Below the pieces are notes generated by a model. That model was not told the DNA's origin and ran no database searches. It saw nothing but the letters and a program-made list of their open reading frames with translations. This document shows positions 30,855 to 39,843 of a stretch of DNA of 51,792 nt, piece after piece; positions within the stretch are counted from its first letter, which is position 1, and every line of letters starts with the position of its first letter. The position numbers were made by a program, and so were the translations under genes. The DNA is from CAZWVA01 sp964636885 (GTDB lineage Bacteria > Desulfobacterota_D > UBA1144 > Nemesobacterales > CSP1-2): contig CAZWVA010000010.1 of assembly GCA_964636885.1 (NCBI GenBank), forward strand, positions 1-51,792, read 5' to 3'.

Positions 30855-32249
30855 CTATTTAAAGTCGGATTTACTCAACCCGTACTTCTTCATCTTTTTG
30901 TAAATACCCCTTTGAGTCATGCCGGAATGGTCGGCAACGAGCTTTATATTCCCTTTAAATCTTTCAAGGAGGGTCTCCAAATATCTCCTCTCTATCGCCT
31001 CAACGGCCTTTTGCCGCACCTTATGTAAGGGTTCATTTATAGCAAACTCATCGCTTTTACGAGTCCCGTGAGGTGTCGGATTGACTAAGAAACGCACATC
31101 GTCAGCCGTGATGACAGGGGTTCTTGACATAAGCACGGTTCTTTCTATCACGTTTGCAAGCTCTCTTACGTTACCAGGCCATTGGTACTCCATGAGAACC
31201 GAAAGAGCGTCATCCGAGATGGTTTGAGCGTCTTTGTGGAGTTTCTTTCTAAACTTTCTTAAAAAATTCCTGGCGAGAAGTGGAATATCACCCTTGCGTT
31301 CTCTGAGCGGAGGAACCTTTATATCAACCACATTGAGCCTATAATAGAGGTCCTCTCTAAACTCTCCATTTCCTACAGCCTGAGCGACATCCACATTAGA
31401 TGCAGCGATAATCCGTACATCAACCCTTATGGTCTCATTGCCACCAACCCTTTGAAACTCCTTTTCCTCGATAGCCCTAAGGAGTTTAACTTGAGTTTGC
31501 ATAGAAATACTCTCAACCTCGTCAAGGAATAACGTTCCCTTATCAGCAAACTCAAACTTTCCTATTCTCTGTCGGATTGCCCCGGTGAATGCTCCCTTCT
31601 CATGACCGAAAAGCTCATCCTCAATTAGAGCCTCGGGAAGAGCACCACAGTTAATGGCTACAAACTCATTATTCCTTCTGGGACTCCTTTGGTGAATCGC
31701 TCTGGCAATAAGCTCTTTTCCCGTTCCTGTTTCTCCTTCAATAAGGACAGGAGAGTCAGTCTCGGCAACGAGGGAAATCATCTCAAGTATCTCAAGCATA
31801 CGCGGGTCTTGAGTAAGGATGTTGTCATATCTATATATCTCTGAAATCTCCTTCTTAAGCCTAAGATTCTCGAGATACATCTTCTGAAGACTCAGGTTTT
31901 TTTCAATAACCGCTACTATCTCCTTTGCATTAAAAGGCTTAACCAGGTAATCATTTGCCCAGTTTCTAAGTGCATATACCGCTTCTACAATCCCGGTCGG
32001 ATCTGTAAGAATAACGACAAATATATCCGGAAATAGATCCTTTATCCTCTGTGTGCATAAAAGACCGTTTATCTGTGGAGACGTTATGTCAACCACAGCA
32101 ACATTAAAAAAGGTAGAGTGTAGAGTATCTATCGCCTTCTTAAGATCAGAAATATAATGGGGCTCATATAGCTTTCCCCTCAAAGCCTCTCTTAAAGTCT
32201 CATATGTATCCTCTCCGATACCCAAGAAAAGGATTCTCTCAGTCATCAT
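30855..32249 (-). CDS. NtrC-family sigma-54-dependent response regulator
   Basis: A 464-aa protein with a receiver domain (about 5-120), AAA+ sigma-54 activator domain (about 145-370) and Fis-type HTH (about 420-460). Motifs are Walker A GETGTGKE, GAFTGA loop GHEKGAFTGAIRQR, Walker B GTLFLDEVESI, and R-finger region NVRELANVIERTVLMSR. The receiver keeps the phospho-acceptor Asp (VAVVDITSP), Thr (VILTDP) and Lys (DYLVKPF) but lacks the usual acidic pair (ILFLGIGED). GAFTGA means it drives RpoN promoters. Its closeness to two such promoters makes it the leading candidate for the protein binding the GAAC-N5-GTTC pairs. No cognate kinase is adjacent. Confidence 0.94.
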   Translation of the reverse strand: MMTERILFLGIGEDTYETLREALRGKLYEPHYISDLKKAIDTLHSTFFNVAVVDITSPQINGLLCTQRIKDLFPDIFVVILTDPTGIVEAVYALRNWANDYLVKPFNAKEIVAVIEKNLSLQKMYLENLRLKKEISEIYRYDNILTQDPRMLEILEMISLVAETDSPVLIEGETGTGKELIARAIHQRSPRRNNEFVAINCGALPEALIEDELFGHEKGAFTGAIRQRIGKFEFADKGTLFLDEVESISMQTQVKLLRAIEEKEFQRVGGNETIRVDVRIIAASNVDVAQAVGNGEFREDLYYRLNVVDIKVPPLRERKGDIPLLARNFLRKFRKKLHKDAQTISDDALSVLMEYQWPGNVRELANVIERTVLMSRTPVITADDVRFLVNPTPHGTRKSDEFAINEPLHKVRQKAVEAIERRYLETLLERFKGNIKLVADHSGMTQRGIYKKMKKYGLSKSDFK

Positions 32250-32306
32250 GAAACCCTATCCCCTTCTATTAAATCTCAAATCCATTATGGCTCTTACCCC
32301 CAAATT

Positions 32307-33188
32307 TTAGAGAGAAACACCTTTTAACCAGTAATATAGTAGCACGAAATAGTAGGATACGGGGAAAGCCGCGATCAGGCTGTCAAATCGGTCTAGCACC
32401 CCTCCGTGTCCGGGGAGTATCCCACCAGCATCCTTTATCCCGACGCTCCTCTTAATTAGAGACTCTAGGAGATCACCAAATACAGAAACGATCCCGATTA
32501 TAAGGCCAAAAGAAAGGGCCCAGAGATCCTCAAGTGGGGATCTAAAGATGAGGTTCACGACCATTCCCGCAAGTATTGAGCACACGATCCCTCCAACCGT
32601 TCCCTCAATCGTCTTCCCCGGGCTTATCCTTGGGGCCAGTTTCCTCTTCCCCCTCCACCTACCCACAAAATACGCCCCAGTGTCGTTTAAAAAGGTACAG
32701 GCAACGACAAGGACAACATAGAAAAACCCAGCGTCCCTTATCCCCTGCTCTTTTTGAGTATAGGTCTCTATGCCAGGGCTCTCACATATGTTTCTTAGAA
32801 GAACAGCATGGCTTAAAAACCATCCTAGATATATGACACCGAGAACCGTTGCCCCAAGCTCAACCACCGTGCCTGAGAGTTCTCGTTTTCTTAGTTGCAA
32901 GACAAAGGCGATCAACACGGTTAGCGTAAAAATGGAAAGAAACTCCAGATATCCGAAGTAGGCAGCCACCCCGAGAACCAGACTCGATATAACCCCAAGT
33001 AGGGCTTCAGAGCGAATCCCCCCCTCCTTTAATAGCCTAGAGAACTCGATTTGTCCCACAGATATAATCCCAAGTATGAGGATGAGAAATGGTATCCCTC
33101 CCTTATAAAAGACAAAGAGTAGAATAGGAACCCCAAAGACCGCTGTAAGAACCCTCTTAGTAAGGTTGCTCATCTTCTTTAAGGGCAT
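32307..33188 (-). CDS. cdsA: Phosphatidate cytidylyltransferase
   Basis: A 293-aa inner-membrane enzyme making CDP-diacylglycerol from phosphatidate and CTP for phospholipid synthesis. It has about eight hydrophobic segments and the C-terminal CDS signature (SVGIKDAGGILPGHGGVLDRFDSL), preceded by DTGAYFVGRWRGKRKLAPRISPGKTIEG. An alternative start is the ATG five codons in (33173), which would free the overlapping sequence for the promoter-like element at 33183. Confidence 0.95.
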   Translation of the reverse strand: MPLKKMSNLTKRVLTAVFGVPILLFVFYKGGIPFLILILGIISVGQIEFSRLLKEGGIRSEALLGVISSLVLGVAAYFGYLEFLSIFTLTVLIAFVLQLRKRELSGTVVELGATVLGVIYLGWFLSHAVLLRNICESPGIETYTQKEQGIRDAGFFYVVLVVACTFLNDTGAYFVGRWRGKRKLAPRISPGKTIEGTVGGIVCSILAGMVVNLIFRSPLEDLWALSFGLIIGIVSVFGDLLESLIKRSVGIKDAGGILPGHGGVLDRFDSLIAAFPVSYYFVLLYYWLKGVSL

Positions 33189-33199
33189 ATACTTTGCAT
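33183..33199 (+). promoter_or_regulatory. Possible sigma-54-like promoter upstream of the PurN-like gene
   Basis: GGGCATATACTTTGCAT has GG and GC separated by 10 bases, with the -12 block TTTGCA good and the -24 block weaker (GGGCATA). The gene starts 55 bases downstream. It overlaps the longest reading of cdsA, and lacks an obvious paired upstream site, so it is less secure than the TGGCATG promoters. Confidence 0.4.
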
Positions 33200-33251
33200 A
33201 AAAAAACTACTAAGGCAAATTATAGACATCGTAAGATAGGATAATAGAGGT

Positions 33252-34016
33252 ATGCGTAAGATAGAAAAGATACACGAACCAGATGGAAGCCCTATGAGTG
33301 TGGCCGTCTTTCTCTCAGGCTCCGGGACAAACCTTGTGGCCCTATATGAGGAGCAGAAGAGACTGGAACTATTGGGAGAGAAGAACTATGGAAGGATAGA
33401 AGTCGTTTTTACAAACGTCCCGGGTTGCAGGGGGGCAGAGATCGCAAGGGGATTTGGAATACCGGTCATCTGCCTGAGCTCAAAATCCTATTTCGACATA
33501 CTGGGGAAAACGCCGGATGACGAGGAATCGAGAAACCACTACGATGCGGCTACACTCGCCCTCATAGAGGAGGTCTCGACTCCTCGACTCATCCTCCTTG
33601 CAGGTTACAGAAGAAGACTTAGCGGCCTATTCATAGATAGGTACAGGAATAGAATCCTAAACCTTTACCCTGGGGACACGACAAGACCATACCTCGTTAG
33701 AGGGGTTGATGCACCTATCCAAGCCCTAAGGGCAGGGGAAAGAACGACCAAGTGTACGGTCTTTTTCGTAAAGGAGGGGGAGCGCTTCGGCCCTGTCCTC
33801 ATCCAATCCCAGCCGATCTCGATTGAGGGACTTAGGGAGGAGGACATAGATGAGATCCAAGACAGGATAAGAAGAGAAGGAGAATGGCGTATATTCCCAT
33901 TTGCGGTTCATCACCTCATCGCGAGGGGAAGGGTGGGTATAGACGGAGAGGGTAACGTTTATGTTGATGGGACGATGATGCCTAAAGAGGGGTATCAATT
34001 CGGGTCCGATCGCTAG
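33252..34016 (+). CDS. PurN-like formyltransferase-fold protein lacking catalytic residues
   Basis: A 254-aa protein with the glycinamide ribonucleotide formyltransferase fold. It shows the N-terminal VAVFLSGSGTNLVAL, NVPGCRGAEIARGFGIPVICL and LAGYRRRLSGLFIDRYRNRILNLYP. In PurN the active site is N106-x-H108 (NIHPS) plus D144; here the first reads NLYPG (His to Tyr) and the D144 position appears as Arg in GERFGPVL. It therefore probably lacks standard transformylase activity or acts on another substrate. The preferred start could be the internal Met before SVAVF. It stands alone, divergent from cdsA. Confidence 0.75.
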   Translation: MRKIEKIHEPDGSPMSVAVFLSGSGTNLVALYEEQKRLELLGEKNYGRIEVVFTNVPGCRGAEIARGFGIPVICLSSKSYFDILGKTPDDEESRNHYDAATLALIEEVSTPRLILLAGYRRRLSGLFIDRYRNRILNLYPGDTTRPYLVRGVDAPIQALRAGERTTKCTVFFVKEGERFGPVLIQSQPISIEGLREEDIDEIQDRIRREGEWRIFPFAVHHLIARGRVGIDGEGNVYVDGTMMPKEGYQFGSDR

Positions 34017-34390
34017 AGCCTGATCTTAACGGCCTTACCCTCTATAAAGACCCTGTAGGTTTTTATAGGACAGGAGGGTTTCGTCATGCACTCCCCTGTT
34101 TTTACGTTGAACATCCAGGCGTGGTTTGGACAGATAATCACATCCCCGTAGATCGGACCGTATGTAAGGGGATAACCCTTATGTGGACATACGTTACTTA
34201 CGGCGTAAAATTCCCCGTCTAGATTGAGCAAGAGGATCTCGATTCCCCTTACAGAAACCACCTTCCTCTTGCCCGGTTTGATCTCTTGAACGCTTGCTAC
34301 CTTAACGGTATCGTCCGTGTACGGGTTTTCTTTTCCGGATTCTCTTCTCCTCACCATGACCGAGTCTATTTTAACATAGAAAGAGGCCAC
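34013..34390 (-). CDS. Rieske-type [2Fe-2S] ferredoxin
   Basis: A small Rieske protein. The cluster ligands are in CPHKGYPL and CPNHAWMF (Cys-X-His ... Cys-X2-His), followed by NVKTGECM and the usual closing beta strands. Soluble Rieske ferredoxins pass electrons to oxygenases or other redox enzymes. The 125-aa reading starts at GTG 34390; ATG 34357 would remove an 11-residue unusual N-terminus and is equally possible. It converges by 4 bp overlap with the PurN-like gene and is divergent from a second Rieske gene at 34526. Confidence 0.88.
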   Translation of the reverse strand: MASFYVKIDSVMVRRRESGKENPYTDDTVKVASVQEIKPGKRKVVSVRGIEILLLNLDGEFYAVSNVCPHKGYPLTYGPIYGDVIICPNHAWMFNVKTGECMTKPSCPIKTYRVFIEGKAVKIRL

Positions 34391-34525
34391 AACCCGAGTC
34401 GAGCGAGGCGACCGGAGAATCGGGTTAATAGATACAAATGGCCTTTCCTAACCGATTGCCCCTTATGTTATACTCAAAATAGATAAAAACACCTCAACTC
34501 CGGCAAACCAATTAAGGAGGATAAG

Positions 34526-34834
34526 ATGGGAAACCTAGTAGAAGTCGCCAAAAAAGGCGATATCGAGCCCGGACATGGAATCCTTGTGGAGGTAGAGGGG
34601 AAAGAAATAGCCCTTTTTAACTGTGATGGAGACTACTATGCAATTGATAACGAATGCACGCACGTTGGGGGCCCCCTTTGCGAGGGTGAACTCGAAGGGT
34701 ATACGGTCATATGCCCATGGCATGGAGCGGAGTTTAACGTAAAAACCGGTGAGGCCTTAGGTCCTCCTGCCAAGAAGGGGGTAAAAACCTACAGGGTACA
34801 GATAGAGGGAGACTCGATAAAGATAGAGGTCTAG
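34526..34834 (+). CDS. Rieske-type [2Fe-2S] ferredoxin
   Basis: A 102-aa soluble Rieske protein of normal length. The ligands are in CTHVGGPL and CPWHGAEF, with FNVKTGEALGPPAKKGVKTYRV following. AATTAAGGAGGATAAG gives a strong ribosome-binding site. It resembles BphF/HcaC-type electron carriers, but no oxygenase gene is adjacent. The FAD-dependent oxidoreductase at 35237 is nearby on the other strand. Confidence 0.93.
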   Translation: MGNLVEVAKKGDIEPGHGILVEVEGKEIALFNCDGDYYAIDNECTHVGGPLCEGELEGYTVICPWHGAEFNVKTGEALGPPAKKGVKTYRVQIEGDSIKIEV

Positions 34835-34835
34835 A

Positions 34836-35213
34836 TCAAGGTATCTTCTTATCCCTACCCTTGGGCAACCATTCGGAAGGGACGTTTCCCATAACGAGCT
34901 TATACCCATGCTTTATCCTTGGAAGGAATCTATGTCTGTATAGGTGAGAAGCGGCCTCCTCAAGGGTATCAAAATCCCAATTCCTCATACCGTATGGAAG
35001 CTCATACCATCTAGATTCGAGATTTGGCCTTACGGCACCCAGTTTATCGTAACTCGCGTGGACATGAAACCGATGTCCACGCTCGGTCTTTGGATGGGTC
35101 TCAGTCATCCAAACCATATACCAGCTTCCATCGGGGTGCTCGAAATAGGCGTAGTAGGGCGGGGTGCCGTGCTTAATAAGGGGTTCTTTGCGGATTCGTT
35201 TTGGATTTGCCAT
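34836..35213 (-). CDS. Hypothetical protein, Trp/Tyr-rich
   Basis: A 125-aa soluble protein, not recognised. It is rich in aromatic residues and His (PPYYAYFEHPDGSWYMVWMTETHP, GHRFHVHASYDKLG, RWYELPYGMRNWDFDTLEEAASHLYRHRF). The segment around FDTLEEAASHLYRH reads like a helix ending a small alpha/beta domain. It lies 23 bp downstream of the FAD oxidoreductase gene on the same strand and may be cotranscribed. Confidence 0.65.
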   Translation of the reverse strand: MANPKRIRKEPLIKHGTPPYYAYFEHPDGSWYMVWMTETHPKTERGHRFHVHASYDKLGAVRPNLESRWYELPYGMRNWDFDTLEEAASHLYRHRFLPRIKHGYKLVMGNVPSEWLPKGRDKKIP

Positions 35214-35236
35214 TTTAGTTATTAAACCCGATCGTT

Positions 35237-36505
35237 CTATAAATGCAGTTCCTCAAATAACTCGCCTGACGGCCTTTCCCTTGACAGGTCCCTTGCGTGT
35301 TTCAGTTCCTCTCTAAATCTCCCTTCCAGTATAAGATCCGAAAGGGCGACACCGGCACCATATGAGATCATAAGCCCTCTTCCCGTGTGTGCCCCGCATT
35401 CGTATACGTTTTTAAATCCCGGAACTCTACCCAGATAGCCCGACCTGTCAGGCGTTTCGGCATAGAGACCGGCCCATCCCCTTATAAACCTCACCCTCTC
35501 GAATCTACTTATCCTCCTATAAAGTGGAAGCCAGATATACCTGACAAAGAGGCTATCCTCCTCCATCCCGCCAAAGCTGAATTCGAGATTATACCCATAG
35601 GGTTCATCCATGTTTGAATAACCCGCTAGGATGTTTTCCGCATCCTTGTGGAAATAAACGGCGGACGTGTCTATCAGTATCCCATATGGGGATAGGTCAA
35701 CCTCTGGACAACGTATGACGACCATCTGCCTTCTCCTGGGTTTAATCCGCTCGTCATTGAATCCGTATAGCCTAGAGACCCTGGGAGACCACGCCCCGGC
35801 GGTGTTTATGAGAACACCGCACTTAAACGAGATCTCCTCCTTGGGGAGTTCCACCTTCCCATCGACCAAACACGCCTTAATCGAGTCGGACCTATTCCTT
35901 GGATCCTCATCCATCTTCTTTAAATGGTAAGCGATGACCTCGGTCGCCTTGCCGTTAGAGACGACTGCCTCTTTTACATAGCACCTATCGAAAAAACTAA
36001 CCCCCCTTTTTCGCGCCTCCCTCCTGTAGTACTCCCTTAGGGAATAATGGTCGATGAGTCCGGCTTTTCTCGATATGGAAAGACCGAATATCCCATCCAG
36101 GTTATCTACGAAAGGAAGGAATCGAGGTACAGCCTGAGGGGGATGGAGTTCAACCGGAAGGCCGTATTCCCTATAGAGTGGGAGATTTCTCTTTATCTCC
36201 TCCCACCACTCCTTGTCGTGCATCCAGAAGTATCCGAGTTCCCTAAACTGGACCTCGTCCCGAATCGTTTCATAGAAATCTATAGAGTATTTGCAGAGCT
36301 CAATGTTGGCCCGGTTTCGCCAGGTAGCACGAACACCTCCGGCGTTTTTAAGCGTGGAGGAGTGTTCCCCCTCGAGATCTAGATCAATCACGGCTATACT
36401 TGCGCTTTGCCCCTTCTCTTCGAGACCCTTAGAAAGGGCCATAGCCCCGGATGATCCCAGGATTCCTCCCCCGATAAATAGAAAATCAAAACTACGGTCG
36501 GCCAT
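35237..36505 (-). CDS. FAD-dependent oxidoreductase, DAO family
   Basis: A 422-aa protein. The N-terminal dinucleotide-binding motif is FLFIGGGILGSSGAMALS, with the second acidic strand end IAVIDLD. A conserved NAGGVRATW stretch follows, where sarcosine/glycine-oxidase-like enzymes place flavin contacts, and the C-terminal FAD segment is ECGAHTGRGLMISYGAGVALSDLI. The family oxidises amines such as N-methyl glycine or other amino acids. The specific substrate cannot be read. It stands near two Rieske ferredoxins, which may accept or supply electrons in related chemistry (inference). Confidence 0.85.
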   Translation of the reverse strand: MADRSFDFLFIGGGILGSSGAMALSKGLEEKGQSASIAVIDLDLEGEHSSTLKNAGGVRATWRNRANIELCKYSIDFYETIRDEVQFRELGYFWMHDKEWWEEIKRNLPLYREYGLPVELHPPQAVPRFLPFVDNLDGIFGLSISRKAGLIDHYSLREYYRREARKRGVSFFDRCYVKEAVVSNGKATEVIAYHLKKMDEDPRNRSDSIKACLVDGKVELPKEEISFKCGVLINTAGAWSPRVSRLYGFNDERIKPRRRQMVVIRCPEVDLSPYGILIDTSAVYFHKDAENILAGYSNMDEPYGYNLEFSFGGMEEDSLFVRYIWLPLYRRISRFERVRFIRGWAGLYAETPDRSGYLGRVPGFKNVYECGAHTGRGLMISYGAGVALSDLILEGRFREELKHARDLSRERPSGELFEELHL

Positions 36506-36678
36506 TATACACTCACCGGCCCGTCCTTCAATCGAACGTAGGCCGAAATAAATCCCCTTAATAATTTTAGCACATAAAAGACCGATGGCTTATGAATAGA
36601 CCAGGTACAGACGAACCATATGATCGGTTCATCTGGGACTCGTCCTTTCTCTTAAAGCTAACCGTAAAGCCCGAATCG

Positions 36679-37993
36679 TTACCGAACTGGCTTTCCCTTA
36701 AGGCACCAGAAGCCCATTATATCTATCCTCGGCCTTTTGGTTAATCCGATATTGTCCGAGGTTACGCGGTGGATAACCGTCTTGATTACCACTCTACCGT
36801 CTCTTTTTATCCTCCGACAGACATGATTTTTTATTCGACTGCGTGTGTCTCGTTCCAATTCTCCCTTCAGCCTATCTGGAATGGGTAGTAACCAATAGAT
36901 ATCATAGATACGCGCCTGCACAAGTGAGTGGCGAACGGTTCTGGGAATGACGGTATTTGGATCCACCCTTTCAGGCGTAATACCGCCCAAAGGATAGAAT
37001 ATAAACTCCTGGTCTACGTGATAGTTCATCCTGTCTATCCAGTCAAATAAACGGTAGTCCTGAGCGATACCGATTGTCCATAGGGCTTTAGTCACAGGTA
37101 AACCGGCGTTTTTAAGTACAGGTACCCTCCGCCATGTTGACATACACACCAAAACAACAAGGACTATAGCGAGTATAAAGGATACCTGTATCTTACTCGA
37201 CTGACCCAGATCACATCGACCGCATCTACGTGAGATCACTTCCATCAACTCCTCCCTAAAGAAAAGAACGGGTGAAGCGAGTAGAGCGAAATTCGCAAAT
37301 GGTATCTTGAAAGTAAGAACGATGCCCAAGTTAAATAGGATCTGAAACACTAAGCCAACCCATTTCCATAAGGAACCCTTGGGTGATAGGAGAAAGAAAG
37401 GAAGGGTTATCTCAACGATGAGCGCAGCGTAGTTGACGAACTTTAGAAGAGGCAGATGCTCCGGTCTCCAAAAATCAGGCATCCTAGAGATGGGAACGAG
37501 AAGAATCGCATAAAAGGCCAAGCCTTCACGCCAGAGCGGACTCGTGAGCTTCGTCACCCCGGCAAAAAAATATATCCAATATATGTTTCCTATAAGACAG
37601 CTCACCACAACCCCTGGAACCTTGGTATGACACCATCTTAAGAGGCAACTCTTTCCTTCATTAAGCCACTCGCTTAGCAAAAGGGTTTTACCGACGGGAA
37701 GGAGAATCAGCCAAAATAGGAGTAGATGCATTATTCCGTCATCAACATACATTACGGCAAAATTCCAACGCTGAACGCACGTTGCGATTATAAAAAGGAT
37801 TCCGGCAAGCGGTTTTACCCCATATCCAACGATAAGACCCAGTGAGCCGATACAGGCAAACCCCAAGATCGCGTAGAAGACCATCTAGAACACGAAATAT
37901 ATCAATCGGTAAAGCCCAGGTTTCATGGTAGAACCAGCGCTTCAGCCTGCTGTATCGTAAAGAGATAATGCCCTGAGGCTTGCCAAATCCCAT
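36679..37993 (-). pseudogene. HTTM-type membrane protein gene with a one-base frameshift
   Basis: The main frame (36679-37884) encodes a polytopic protein. It has HTTM (horizontally transferred transmembrane/gamma-carboxylase-like) features such as RWNFAVMYVDDGIMHLL and IYWIYFFAGVTKLTSPLWREGLAFY. Its first ATG lacks a ribosome-binding site and the usual N-terminus is missing. That N-terminus is found in the overlapping frame (37742-37993), ending WALPIDIFRVLDGLLRDLG. Removing one base from the G4 run (CCCC at 37861-37864) joins the two into one 437-aa protein reading FRVLDGLLRDLGFACIGSLG. The cause is either a real inactivating indel or an assembly error at a homopolymer. Confidence 0.65.
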
Positions 37994-38213
37994 TACGATG
38001 ACGCTATCCGAGGGTTTTTTAAGTCCTTATACCGAATACCGCCACCTTCCCTTTCCCCTTATTACTGCTAAATACTCGTCATTAAAGGCCATTATCCTTC
38101 CTTAGGTGTGGACACCCAGAGAGGCTCTTTATACATCCCTGCAACAAGGCACTTGTAAAACTACGTCGAAATCAGGTTAAACTATATAGAAACGGTAAAC
38201 AAGAGAAGAAGAA

Positions 38214-38942
38214 ATGAGCGACCCCACATTAAAGATAGCCGTCCTCATTGACGGCGAGAACGCACAGCCCAACCTGCTGGGGAATATACTTCACGAAGTG
38301 GCCAAAAGGGGAACGGTTACAATACGTAGGATATACGGGGATTGGACGAGTCCCCACATGAACGGGTGGAAAAGCATGCTCCACATCCACGCGGTTCAAC
38401 CCGTACAACAGTTTAAGTACACGACTGGCAAGAACTCCACTGACAGTTCGCTTATCATAGACGCAATGGACATCCTACACGAAAAGGTGGTCGATGGCTT
38501 TTGTATAGTTTCAAGCGATAGCGACTATACTAGACTGGCCACGAGGTTAAGAGAGGCGGGTGTTTTTGTTATGGGGATAGGACAGAAAAAGACCCCTCAG
38601 CCATTTGTCAAGGCGTGTGAGTTATTCGTATACACGGAGAACCTAGTCGATAAAGCGGATACCCCCTTAGGGGGATCACAGAAGAGCCCGAAGAAAACGG
38701 TTGAGGCGTCTGAGGAGCTAATCGACCTCCTTAAAGAGGCCTTTAACATGGTCGTTCAGGAAGACGAGATGGCGTATCTTGGAAAGATCGGGGAGGCCTT
38801 GAGGAAACTGGACCCGAGTTTCGACCCTAGAACCTACGGCTTTAAAACCATGACCCCCTTATTTCGGTCCTTACCCGACCATTTTGAAATAGTGACAAAG
38901 GACGGGGGAAAATCGGTTTATATAAGACTAAAGGAAAGATAA
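38214..38942 (+). CDS. NYN-domain (LabA/DUF88) protein with C-terminal OST-HTH/LOTUS domain
   Basis: A 242-aa protein. The NYN nuclease-like domain (about 5-145) holds the acidic metal-site residues in VLIDGENAQP, STDSSLIIDAMDILHE and IVSSDSDYTRLATRLREAG. An OST-HTH/LOTUS-like domain (about 168-240; ELIDLLKEAFNMVV...AYLGKIGEALRKLDPSFDPRTYGFKTMTPLFRSL) probably binds RNA. The family is thought to act in RNA cleavage or processing. AGAGAAGAAGAA precedes the ATG. It has no functional neighbours. Confidence 0.93.
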   Translation: MSDPTLKIAVLIDGENAQPNLLGNILHEVAKRGTVTIRRIYGDWTSPHMNGWKSMLHIHAVQPVQQFKYTTGKNSTDSSLIIDAMDILHEKVVDGFCIVSSDSDYTRLATRLREAGVFVMGIGQKKTPQPFVKACELFVYTENLVDKADTPLGGSQKSPKKTVEASEELIDLLKEAFNMVVQEDEMAYLGKIGEALRKLDPSFDPRTYGFKTMTPLFRSLPDHFEIVTKDGGKSVYIRLKER

Positions 38943-38946
38943 CCGA

Positions 38947-39447
38947 CTATCCCTTAAACCCAAGCCTCTTTATCGCCTCTTCGCTCTGCTCGATCATCTT
39001 CCCGACAGGGAAGACGAAAAGGTATTGGCCCGTGTCCCTCAGCACATCGAGTGCCCTGGCAGAGACCTTGTCGAAGAACTTGATCCTCGTACCATCTGTA
39101 ATCAAGACGCAATCCTGCGGTCTCTTTAGGACATCCGGCATCTTCTCTTTGAGAAACCCAATCACCCCACGAAAGCGCTGGAGTGAGATCCCCTGCCTTT
39201 GAAACGAGACAAGCCACCTTAGTACTATAAAATCCTCTATGGAGTAGAGCCTTGGTATCCCCCTCCCCTGCCCCCTCCTTATACTCGGGACTATAAGTCC
39301 GGTATGCTCGTAGTAGTAGAGGTGATCGAAATCCAGCTTTATTCCCTCGAGCGCCTCTATAAGCCCGATAACGTCTCTGCTCCTTAGACCGTGAAGGACC
39401 TTTTGTCTTTCCTTCTTCGATTTCCTCTTTGTTCCTTCCCTATTCAT
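38947..39447 (-). CDS. MerR-like transcriptional regulator
   Basis: A 166-aa protein with a basic N-terminus and a MerR-type winged HTH about residues 22-95. The HTH reads LDFDHLYYYEHTGLIVPSIRRGQGRGIPRLYSIEDFIVLRWLVSFQRQGISLQRFR. The C-terminal part (about 100-166; QDCVLITDGTRIKFFDKVSARALDVLRDTGQYLFVFPVGKM) resembles the antitoxin-like/DUF433-type end of some regulators rather than a metal- or drug-binding MerR tail. No target operator was recognised. It is convergent with the NYN gene. Confidence 0.75.
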   Translation of the reverse strand: MNREGTKRKSKKERQKVLHGLRSRDVIGLIEALEGIKLDFDHLYYYEHTGLIVPSIRRGQGRGIPRLYSIEDFIVLRWLVSFQRQGISLQRFRGVIGFLKEKMPDVLKRPQDCVLITDGTRIKFFDKVSARALDVLRDTGQYLFVFPVGKMIEQSEEAIKRLGFKG

Positions 39448-39568
39448 GACGAAACCAGAGAATCCACTTGCTACCCCCGACCCGATCCCTTACCCATGCT
39501 TATTCCAAAATATCACAAACGGGTAGACGATTCAATAAATTCAACTATCGTGTATATTTATTCTTCGG

Positions 39569-39808
39569 ATGAGGGTGAGATTAAAGCTATTTGCCTATTT
39601 GAGGGAAACCCTGGGGTTTAATGAGAAGGACATCGAGGTCGATGAGGGAACGAGTGTAGGCGATCTCTGGGATGGGTTAAAAGATAAGATCCCGGGGAAT
39701 AGAAGTTTCTCTATCCTTTTTGCGGTAAATGGAGAGTACGTGGAAAGGGAAAGGGAACTCAAAGAAGGGGATGAGGTGGCGCTTATCCCTCCCGTAAGCG
39801 GCGGCTAA
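39569..39808 (+). CDS. moaD: MoaD-type ubiquitin-like sulfur carrier
   Basis: A 79-aa protein with the beta-grasp fold and the required C-terminal Gly-Gly (PPVSGG). MoaD as thiocarboxylate gives sulfur to cyclic pyranopterin for molybdopterin. FAYLRETLGF and VNGEYVERERELKEGDEVALIPP are typical. It stands 35 bp before a MOT1-type molybdate transporter, which supports a molybdenum-cofactor role over ThiS. Confidence 0.88.
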   Translation: MRVRLKLFAYLRETLGFNEKDIEVDEGTSVGDLWDGLKDKIPGNRSFSILFAVNGEYVERERELKEGDEVALIPPVSGG

Positions 39809-39843
39809 GGGGACCGAAAGCAGGGATAGCAAAAAGGGACGCT

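Noticed and set aside
36592..36744. 50-codon plus-strand ORF beginning MNRPGTDEPYDRF
   Set aside because: No ribosome-binding site, no recognisable family, and it overlaps the end of the HTTM gene antisense.
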